DNA of 5,076 nucleotides from Clostridiales bacterium. GTDB taxonomy: Bacteria; Bacillota; Clostridia; Lachnospirales; Anaerotignaceae. The translations under genes were made by a program, and so were the position numbers. Below are positions 1 through 3,405 of this stretch, in pieces; position 1 is the first letter of the stretch, and each line of letters begins with the position of its first letter. The stretch spans positions 1 to 5,076 of the forward strand of contig JAHZAW010000005.1 in the NCBI GenBank assembly GCA_019423725.1, read 5' to 3'. Below the pieces are notes generated by a model, which was given only the letters and a program-made list of their open reading frames with translations, was not told the DNA's origin and did not search any database.

Positions 1-356
1 CTGCTCTTAATCCTCAGTTCATCTCAGTTGATGACGTTCCCGCTGAGTTCCTTGCAAAAGAGAGAGAGATCCTTACACAGCAGGCTATGAACGACGAAAA
101 GAACGCTAAGAAACCTGCTAACATCATCGAAAAGATGATCGAGGGAAGACTTAATAAGGAAATGAAAGAGATCTGCCTTATCGAGCAGCCCTATGTAAAA
201 GACGGAGATCTTACTGTTAAGAAATATATCGAAACAGTTGCAAAAGAAGTTGGAGCACCTATCACAATCAAGAGAATGGTACGTTTCGAGACTGGCGAAG
301 GTCTTGAGAAGAAAGAAGAAAACTTCGCTGAAGAAGTTGCAAAAGCTGCAAGATAA
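1..356 (+). CDS. tsf: Elongation factor Ts, C-terminal part (5' end outside window)
   Basis: EF-Ts is the cytoplasmic guanine-nucleotide exchange factor that releases GDP from EF-Tu during translation. The reading frame is open from base 3 to the TAA at 354-356 and gives the last 117 residues. It begins ALNPQFISVDDVPAEFLAKE, the end of the dimerization/core region. It continues through the family's typical segment with KPANIIEKMIEGRLNK and EQPYVKDGDLTVKKYI, and ends with the hallmark tail RFETGEGLEKKEENFAEEVA. An internal ATG at 87 is not the start, because homology continues upstream of it. Isoleucine is encoded almost only by ATC, as expected for a highly expressed gene, whereas the MATE gene in this window uses ATA heavily. 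rpsB (ribosomal protein S2) is the usual upstream neighbour but is not visible here. Identification is very secure. Confidence 0.97.
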   Translation, partial: ALNPQFISVDDVPAEFLAKEREILTQQAMNDEKNAKKPANIIEKMIEGRLNKEMKEICLIEQPYVKDGDLTVKKYIETVAKEVGAPITIKRMVRFETGEGLEKKEENFAEEVAKAAR

Positions 357-377
357 TTTCTATTCAATATGAATTTG

Positions 378-416
378 TGGCACATTATCATATGATAGTG
401 TGCCATTTTGTTTTTG
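378..416 (+). terminator. Rho-independent terminator of tsf
   Basis: The arms TGGCACA (378-384) and TGTGCCA (399-405) pair. The inner TATC/GATA pairs extend the stem across one T-G wobble to 12 bp, with an ATAT loop. TTTTGTTTTT follows at once. It lies 22 bases after the tsf stop and separates tsf from the regulator gene. Confidence 0.9.
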
Positions 417-542
417 ATGTATATTGTTGAATTTGATACATGGCGGCATGTGGCCAAGCAGGCTTTATTCGCTTAGTAACTAACAAAAAACTTAAAATTT
501 GATTAATTATTGGCAATAAATTCACGAAGTTTGGATATTTGG

Positions 543-571
543 TTGTTTTTTTATTACAAATGTATTAAAAT
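543..571 (+). promoter_or_regulatory. Probable sigma-A promoter of the GntR regulator
   Basis: TTGTTT (543-548) and TAAAAT (566-571) are separated by 17 bases, and transcription would start near 578, about 25 bases before the ATG. No copy of the palindromic operator found on the peptide promoters occurs here, so direct autoregulation through that site is not apparent. The rest of the 357-602 gap holds the tsf terminator and a short GC-rich patch (about 442-465) that I cannot assign. Confidence 0.6.
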
Positions 572-602
572 ATAAACAGTATAATCGGTGAAGGTGATAG
601 AG

Positions 603-1349
603 ATGAAAAACAGAACTCAATTAGAAGTCAGCGCTGCTGATGCAGCTGAAACAGCTGATATGTCCGCGCCTGAACAAAGCAAAGATAAAGCTTACGAAAA
701 AGTTGTACTGTATGTCAAGGAAAAGATAAGAAACGGAGAGATCAAGGTGGGGGACAAGCTCCCCACGGAAAGAGAACTGTCTGAAAAGCTGGAGCTGAGC
801 AGAAATTCAGTCAGAGAGGCCTTAAGGACCATGGATAATATGGGACTTATATCCTGCAGACAGGGATCAGGAAATTATCTTACGGGAGACCTTCAGAGAA
901 TAATTGAAGAATCCATGTGCATGATGTTTATGCTCAAGCAGATCGATGACCTGGCAGTGAGCCAGCTGAGGAGGGCTTTGGATAAGCAGGCCATTGTTCT
1001 GGCAATAAGTAATTTTACTAAGGATAACATGGAAGAAATTGAGGAAATGATCGAGCGCCTCAAGGAATGTGAAGCTAATAGAGCTGTATTTCTGGATAAG
1101 GAGATACATATGCTCATATCCAAATATGCCGATAATAAACTTATGGAAATAATAAATGACTCCCTTTCAAGAACAATGGAGAAATTTATTTCAATGGCCA
1201 GGGAATGTGTCATTGCCAATGAGGGTGACGTCCTTTCGGAGCTCCATAAGGATATGCTTATGAGCATCGTTGAGGGAAACGTCGAGAGAGGCGTATTTGC
1301 CGTAAACAGACATTATGATGTAATAGACAAATATATATCTAAAAAATAA
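603..1349 (+). CDS. FadR-subfamily GntR transcriptional regulator (winged helix + FCD domain)
   Basis: This is a predicted cytoplasmic DNA-binding regulator of 248 residues, a normal length for the FadR group. Residues 1-28 are an Ala/Glu-rich, probably disordered extension. Residues 29-93 form the GntR winged helix, with the signature GDKLPTERELSEKL, then the recognition helix SRNSVREALRTM and the wing CRQGSGNYL. Residues about 100-245 are the all-helical FCD ligand-binding domain. The four usual metal-site residues appear to be present: D165 and H169 (D-x3-H), H215 and H237. This suggests a metal-assisted small carboxylate or similar ligand, identity unknown. The start was placed at ATG 603 because AAGGTG (591-596) lies 6 bases upstream; the in-frame GTG at 588 has no ribosome binding site. 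FadR-type proteins bind TGGTnnnACCA palindromes, and seven such sites lie in the next 2 kb, so those promoters are its likely targets (inference). Confidence 0.93.
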   Translation: MKNRTQLEVSAADAAETADMSAPEQSKDKAYEKVVLYVKEKIRNGEIKVGDKLPTERELSEKLELSRNSVREALRTMDNMGLISCRQGSGNYLTGDLQRIIEESMCMMFMLKQIDDLAVSQLRRALDKQAIVLAISNFTKDNMEEIEEMIERLKECEANRAVFLDKEIHMLISKYADNKLMEIINDSLSRTMEKFISMARECVIANEGDVLSELHKDMLMSIVEGNVERGVFAVNRHYDVIDKYISKK

Positions 1350-1376
1350 AGCCGGTTGTGCCGGCTTTTTATTTTT
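1348..1376 (+). terminator. Rho-independent terminator of the GntR gene
   Basis: AAAGCCGG (1348-1355) pairs with CCGGCTTT (1361-1368) around the loop TTGTG, followed by TTATTTTTT. The stem begins inside the TAA stop codon, so the regulator is transcribed as a single-gene unit. Confidence 0.93.
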
Positions 1377-1420
1377 TCCATTTCTTAATTATTATGTAAT
1401 AATTTTTTATTAATTTATAA

Positions 1421-1449
1421 TTGACAAATGATACTTTTGAAACTATTAT
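1421..1449 (+). promoter_or_regulatory. Strong sigma-A promoter of small RNA 1
   Basis: A perfect -35 TTGACA (1421-1426), a 17-base spacer and a -10 TATTAT (1444-1449) predict a start near 1456. An AT-rich tract (about 1381-1420) lies just upstream and may act as an UP element. Confidence 0.75.
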
Positions 1450-1457
1450 ATTGATAA

Positions 1458-1470
1458 ATGGTACTACCAT
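1458..1470 (+). promoter_or_regulatory. Palindromic operator (GntR/FadR type) on the RNA 1 start site
   Basis: ATGGTACTACCAT is centred on base 1464, about 8 bases after the predicted transcription start. A bound protein there would block RNA polymerase. It has the same core as the operators of the three minus-strand promoters in this window, but here there is a single copy and it sits downstream of the -10 rather than overlapping it. Confidence 0.75.
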
Positions 1471-1527
1471 ATTAGATGTTTTATGTTTCCCCATTTTGCA
1501 TATAACATTTATGAGTAATTCCTTCTG

Positions 1528-1554
1528 CCGCCGCATTTAAATGCGGCGGTTTTT
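1528..1554 (+). terminator. Rho-independent terminator of small RNA 1
   Basis: CCGCCGCATTT (1528-1538) and AAATGCGGCGG (1539-1549) form a perfect GC-rich inverted repeat, followed by TTTTT. This is one of the strongest hairpins in the window. Confidence 0.92.
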
Positions 1555-1577
1555 GTATATGTTGATTTAAGATTGTA

Positions 1578-1606
1578 TTGACAAAAAAACAATCGTGCAT
1601 TATAAT
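1578..1606 (+). promoter_or_regulatory. Full-consensus sigma-A promoter of small RNA 2
   Basis: TTGACA (1578-1583), exactly 17 bases of spacer and TATAAT (1601-1606) match the consensus at every position. The predicted start is near 1613. No palindromic operator is present, so strong and possibly constitutive expression is expected. Confidence 0.85.
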
Positions 1607-1612
1607 AAATAC

Positions 1613-1742
1613 ATAGCTAGCAGACGCAAGATCAACTGTCATAGTAAATTTTCTGATGATTAGTTCTCCCAGACAGAAATAATTTGACAGAAAACAGAAT
1701 CCCCTCTTATTAAGGAACTCGATTTGAGTTCCTTATTTTATT
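1613..1742 (+). ncRNA. Candidate small RNA 2, about 130 nt, structured, with UCCC motifs
   Basis: The unit has a consensus promoter and a terminator and no credible open reading frame; the ATG at 1655 opens only 8 codons without a ribosome binding site. A long interrupted hairpin can be drawn: CTGTC 1636-1640 with GACAG 1686-1690, AAATT 1646-1650 with AATTT 1681-1685, and TTCTG 1651-1655 with CAGAA 1674-1678. Its 18-base loop contains UUCUCCC (1664-1670). A single-stranded linker with UCCCCUCUU precedes the terminator. Both pyrimidine stretches are complementary to GGAG/GGGGA-type ribosome binding sites, as in RsaE/RoxS-like Gram-positive RNAs (analogy only). It is too short, and lacks the long central bubble, to be an obvious 6S RNA. 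Confidence 0.65.
1711..1742 (+). terminator. Rho-independent terminator of small RNA 2
   Basis: TAAGGAACTC (1711-1720) pairs with GAGTTCCTTA (1726-1735) around the loop GATTT, followed by TTTTATTGTTT. Confidence 0.87.
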
Positions 1743-1776
1743 GTTTGCAGCCTGACCAGTGAAAGCAGGGGAACAA

Positions 1777-1810
1777 AAAAATAAAACCCGTTTGAACGGG
1801 TTTTATTTTT
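1777..1810 (-). terminator. Terminator of peptide cassette 1 (probably bidirectional)
   Basis: ACCCGTT and AACGGGT pair, flanked by A and T tracts that lengthen the stem on both sides (1777-1792 with 1795-1810). Read on the - strand it lies 43 bases after the peptide B1 stop and ends in a U-rich tail. The symmetry would also stop + strand readthrough from small RNA 2. Confidence 0.88.
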
Positions 1811-1852
1811 GATCTGTAAGTATTTGAATAATTTAGTAAGGGAAATAAAAAA

Positions 1853-1993
1853 TTATTTTTCTAAAAGATTTTCAACATCGAACATTGCTTCGTTGTTGAA
1901 TCCTCTTTTGTGGTTGTTTTTGTGTGCTTTTTCTTCTTTTCCATTTAATAAGTAGTTAACGTCGAATGTTGTTGATTTTGTAAAATGTCTCAT
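1853..1993 (-). CDS. Peptide B1, 46-aa small protein with paralog B2
   Basis: I do not recognise this family. ATG at 1993 has the ribosome binding site AAGGTGG (complement of 2002-2008) with 8 bases of spacing; the stop is the TAA at 1855-1853. It is the second gene of cassette 1, 52 bases after A1, with no terminator between them. Residues 4-16 read FTKSTTFDVNYLL and match residues 8-20 of B2 (FTDSTTFDVAYLL). In the ten STTFDVxYLL codons, five differences from B2 are synonymous (F, D, V, Y, L) and one is not, which is good evidence for translation. The middle is Lys/His/Asn-rich (residues 19-30). The C-terminus repeats the motif: FDVNYLL at 10-16 and FDVENLL at 38-44. There is no signal peptide, membrane segment or cysteine, so it is probably cytoplasmic. 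Role unknown. Confidence 0.82.
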   Translation of the reverse strand: MRHFTKSTTFDVNYLLNGKEEKAHKNNHKRGFNNEAMFDVENLLEK

Positions 1994-2045
1994 AGTAATT
2001 TCCACCTTTCAGTTACTTGATATATAAATTTTTATAATTAACTAA

Positions 2046-2171
2046 TTAAAATCTATCTGAACGTCTTTCCTTAGGCTGTTCTGTGAAGTCTGTGGAACGG
2101 CGGATCATATTCAAAACCATGGGGTTTAAAGAAATATTAGCTTTGTTTAGATTTCCTAGTGCTATGTCCAT
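2046..2171 (-). CDS. Peptide A1, 41-aa small protein with paralog A2
   Basis: This is the first gene of cassette 1, family not recognised. ATG at 2171 is preceded by AAGAGGT (complement of 2179-2185) with 7 bases of spacing, and lies 60 bases from the centre of the promoter-overlapping operator. The N-terminal half is variable (Asn/Leu-rich). From residue 16 it matches A2: NPMVLNMI, then the 14-residue core RRSTDFTEQPKERR at 24-37. Within the core only Phe/Leu differs between copies, while five codons (R, R, S, T, R) differ synonymously, so selection appears to act on the protein. The core is strongly basic and hydrophilic, with no membrane segment and no cysteine. Tight linkage to B1 suggests joint function. 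It could be a secreted or processed signal or a partner-binding peptide, but no exporter or modifying enzyme dedicated to it is visible. Confidence 0.82.
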   Translation of the reverse strand: MDIALGNLNKANISLNPMVLNMIRRSTDFTEQPKERRSDRF

Positions 2172-2193
2172 TTTTAATACCTCTTATTATCTG

Positions 2194-2253
2194 ATTGGTT
2201 GTACCAATCTCTTTTCTTGATGATATGGTACTACCAATAAAGGAAAATGTCAA
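2194..2253 (-). promoter_or_regulatory. Promoter of cassette 1 with two palindromic operators
   Basis: On the - strand, TTGACA (complement of 2248-2253), a 17-base spacer and TACCAT (complement of 2225-2230) form the promoter, with start near 2218. Operator O1 (2225-2238, ATTGGTAGTACCAT) overlaps the -10 and spacer. Operator O2 (2194-2208, ATTGGTTGTACCAAT) lies in the leader about 30 bases downstream centre to centre. Such placement implies repression, possibly by two dimers. In the RNA, O2 could also fold into a 6-bp hairpin ahead of the ribosome binding site. The stretch 2254-2416 behind this promoter is AT-rich; I see no gene in it. Confidence 0.85.
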
Positions 2254-2411
2254 TAGTTTTTGCTAAAAAAATTAAAAAAATACCTTAAAAAACATAGGTC
2301 TTTGAGACATATAGAACAAAGGCTGTTTTTGTGCATAATGTCATAATACAACTTAAGTTTGGTAATATGTATTGTATTTATTTTAATGTAATTATGTAAT
2401 AATAGGACATT

Positions 2412-2448
2412 AAGATAAAAAAAGCAGGATAACTAAGTATCCTGCTTT
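2412..2448 (-). terminator. Terminator of peptide cassette 2
   Basis: On the + strand AAAGCAGGATA (2421-2431) pairs with TATCCTGCTTT (2438-2448), an 11-bp stem with a 6-base loop. Read on the - strand it lies about 23 bases after the B2 stop and is followed by TTTTATC. Confidence 0.9.
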
Positions 2449-2471
2449 AAGATTTTTATTCTAATTTACTG

Positions 2472-2618
2472 TTATTCGCTGTAGAGTTCCTTTTCAATGT
2501 CTTCGCGTTTGATGCCTTTGGAACGGCTGCTGTGTTTTCTGTCATCGGGTGAATTGTCCAGTAAATAAGCTACATCAAATGTTGTTGAGTCTGTAAAAAA
2601 CCTTCTTCTTTTTTTCAT
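2472..2618 (-). CDS. Peptide B2, 48-aa small protein with paralog B1
   Basis: This is the second gene of cassette 2. ATG at 2618 has an excellent ribosome binding site AGGAGGA (complement of 2625-2631) with 6 bases of spacing. The N-terminus is very basic (MKKRRR), followed by the family motif FTDSTTFDVAYLL at residues 8-20. The middle is a Asp/Arg/His/Ser-rich segment, and the tail REDIEKELYSE (38-48) is acidic and could form a short helix. Compared with B1, the second FDVxxLL motif is replaced by this tail (DIEKEL in a similar position). There is no signal peptide, membrane segment or cysteine. It follows A2 by 57 bases and ends just before the terminator. Function unknown; the divergence from B1 outside the motif suggests an old duplication or different partners. 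Confidence 0.83.
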   Translation of the reverse strand: MKKRRRFFTDSTTFDVAYLLDNSPDDRKHSSRSKGIKREDIEKELYSE

Positions 2619-2675
2619 AGCGAATCCTCCTCACAAATCAATTTTAATTATATTAAAGGGTACGTCCTAATAAAT

Positions 2676-2804
2676 TTATGCTGCGGTATATCGTCTTTCC
2701 TTAGGCTGTTCAGTTAAGTCTGTTGACCTTCTGACCGTTATGAGGACAGAGGGGTTTGAGTTTGTTTTCCTTTCCTGCAGATCGATTATATTGGTGTTTT
2801 TCAT
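2676..2804 (-). CDS. Peptide A2, 42-aa small protein with paralog A1
   Basis: This is the first gene of cassette 2. ATG at 2804 follows AGGAGGG (complement of 2811-2817) by 6 bases. Residues 17-21 (NPSVL) and 25-38 (RRSTDLTEQPKERR) match A1 with an offset of one residue; the N-terminus (MKNTNIIDLQERK) and last four residues (YTAA) do not. The exact 20-base string CGTCTTTCCTTAGGCTGTTC on the + strand (2692-2711) also occurs in A1 (2062-2081), which marks the duplication at DNA level. The product is basic, soluble and cysteine-free. The start lies exactly 60 bases from the centre of O1, the same as for A1, so the whole promoter-leader-gene layout was copied. Function unknown. Confidence 0.83.
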   Translation of the reverse strand: MKNTNIIDLQERKTNSNPSVLITVRRSTDLTEQPKERRYTAA

Positions 2805-2827
2805 ATTGATCCCTCCTATCCTTAGCT

Positions 2828-2886
2828 ATTGGTACTACCAATCTTTTATCTACTTAAATGGTACTACCAATTTGTTCTTTTGTCAA
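2828..2886 (-). promoter_or_regulatory. Promoter of cassette 2 with two palindromic operators
   Basis: TTGACA (complement of 2881-2886), 17 bases and TACCAT (complement of 2858-2863) repeat the cassette 1 layout. O1 is ATTGGTAGTACCAT (2858-2871), over the -10. O2 is ATTGGTAGTACCAAT (2828-2842), a perfect 6+6 palindrome about a 3-base centre and 29 bases from O1. The O1 centres of cassettes 1 and 2 are 633 bases apart, as are the A1 and A2 starts. Confidence 0.86.
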
Positions 2887-2954
2887 TAGGTTTTTGGAAA
2901 GTTTCAAAAGTTTTTATTAAAGATATACCTATTAATATTTTTGCCCGTAAACAG

Positions 2955-2980
2955 AAAAAAACCGGACATTTTATGTCCAG
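2955..2980 (-). terminator. Terminator of the peptide C transcript
   Basis: CCGGACAT (2962-2969) pairs with ATGTCCAG (2973-2980), an 8-bp stem including one G-U pair, with a 3-base loop. On the - strand it is followed by a run of U and isolates the C transcript from the cassette 2 promoter downstream. Confidence 0.85.
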
Positions 2981-3004
2981 CTTTTCTAAAGATTTGGATA
3001 AATG

Positions 3005-3027
3005 TTTCCCTTTGGGGATAAGGGAAA
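3005..3027 (-). other. Hairpin with a UCCCC loop in the 3' UTR of peptide C
   Basis: TTTCCCTT (3005-3012) and AAGGGAAA (3020-3027) form a perfect 8-bp stem. On the transcribed (-) strand the 7-base loop reads AUCCCCA. There is no U tract, so it is not a terminator; the real one follows 25 bases later. The C-rich loop resembles the pairing loops of some Gram-positive regulatory RNAs, so the 3' UTR may act in trans or stabilise the message. Confidence 0.6.
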
Positions 3028-3055
3028 ATTATTCATGGATATATATAAATTCTGT

Positions 3056-3175
3056 TTAAAATAGGGATGTGAATTTATACACAGCTACTGCGGCTATGCA
3101 TAATAGAAGAGAAAGGTATATGTATGCTGCCATTCGATCTGTAGTGTTGTATTGATTAAAATTTTTATTTATCAT
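3056..3175 (-). CDS. Peptide C, 39-aa single-pass membrane peptide
   Basis: ATG at 3175 follows a near-perfect AAGGAGG (complement of 3184-3190) with 8 bases of spacing; the stop is TAA at 3058-3056. Residues 1-15 are polar (Asn-rich, MINKNFNQYNTTDRM). Residues about 16-33 form one hydrophobic helix (AAYIYLSLLLCIAAVAVY), and the tail is KFTSLF. It is predicted to lie in the cytoplasmic membrane, with the short Lys-containing C-terminal end not clearly oriented. There is no signal-peptidase motif. It shares no sequence with A or B but has the same promoter and operator design, so it is probably induced with them. Possible roles are a membrane regulator of a transporter such as the divergent MATE pump, a membrane-active peptide, or a stress peptide; the sequence does not decide. 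Confidence 0.78.
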   Translation of the reverse strand: MINKNFNQYNTTDRMAAYIYLSLLLCIAAVAVYKFTSLF

Positions 3176-3206
3176 AATGCCTTCCTCCTTTATAAGAATT
3201 TATATA

Positions 3207-3262
3207 TTTGGTTCTACCAATCTTTGTATAATAATGGTACTACCAATTTGCGTATTTGTCAA
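3207..3262 (-). promoter_or_regulatory. Promoter of peptide C with two palindromic operators
   Basis: TTGACA (complement of 3257-3262), 17 bases and TACCAT (complement of 3234-3239) form the third promoter of the same design. O1 is ATTGGTAGTACCAT (3234-3247). O2 is ATTGGTAGAACCAAA (3207-3221), 26 bases away and with one mismatched outer pair. The MATE promoter on the other strand starts about 80 bases farther right, so an effect of the repressor on it is possible but not evident. Confidence 0.84.
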
Positions 3263-3329
3263 TACCATATTCAATATTTATTAAAAAATTTATCTAATAT
3301 AAATTTGCAGCCAATAAAAAGGTATATAC

Positions 3330-3358
3330 TTGGCTTTAGGTTTAAATGGGAGTATAAT
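3330..3358 (+). promoter_or_regulatory. Sigma-A promoter of the MATE-malQ unit
   Basis: TTGGCT (3330-3335), 17 bases and TATAAT (3353-3358) predict a start near 3365, about 41 bases before the chosen ATG. No TGGTnnnACCA site overlaps it. Confidence 0.75.
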
Positions 3359-3405
3359 TAAAAAGATTAGTCATTGTTTTGAAAATTGAAGGATTGGGGT
3401 ATTTT

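Larger units (their letters stand above)
1456..1555 (+). ncRNA. Candidate operator-controlled small RNA 1, about 100 nt
   Basis: This is a unit bounded by a strong promoter (1421-1449) and a strong terminator (1528-1554). The only ATG-initiated frames are two 9-codon ones, at 1476 and 1511; neither has a ribosome binding site, and the second runs into the terminator stem. I therefore read the transcript as noncoding. Its unstructured 5' half includes GUUUCCCCAUUUUG. C-rich single-stranded stretches of this type are used by some Gram-positive regulatory RNAs to pair with ribosome binding sites, but no target is established here. The operator at 1458-1470 would be the 5' end of the RNA and links it to the peptide genes on the other strand. 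I do not recognise a known RNA family. Confidence 0.6.

Noticed and set aside
1391..2403. Exact 13-base repeat ATTATGTAATAAT at 1391 and 2391
   Set aside because: AT-only apart from one G in AT-rich DNA; the contexts differ, so chance is an adequate explanation.
1853..2804. A-B pairs as RiPP precursors or a toxin-antitoxin module
   Set aside because: No cysteine, Gly-Gly leader site, modifying enzyme or dedicated exporter is present, and neither peptide resembles a toxin or antitoxin fold I know. Not excluded, but unsupported.
2829..3059. A 76-codon + strand open frame starting inside the operator region
   Set aside because: No ribosome binding site or promoter, low-complexity aromatic content, and it runs antisense through the cassette 2 operators and the C terminator, which explain the sequence better.
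1458..3247. Palindromic repeats as insertion-sequence ends, attachment sites or a CRISPR array
   Set aside because: Spacing is irregular and each copy sits at a fixed position in a promoter; there is no transposase, integrase or cas gene and no target duplication.
3152..3361. A 69-codon + strand open frame between peptide C and the MATE gene
   Set aside because: It starts at a non-ATG codon without a ribosome binding site, is antisense to C and its promoter, and overlaps the MATE promoter.
3379..3405. TTG start giving nine extra residues to the MATE protein
   Set aside because: No ribosome binding site, and only about 14 bases after the predicted transcription start; ATG 3406 has a purine-rich site and matches the usual N-terminus.
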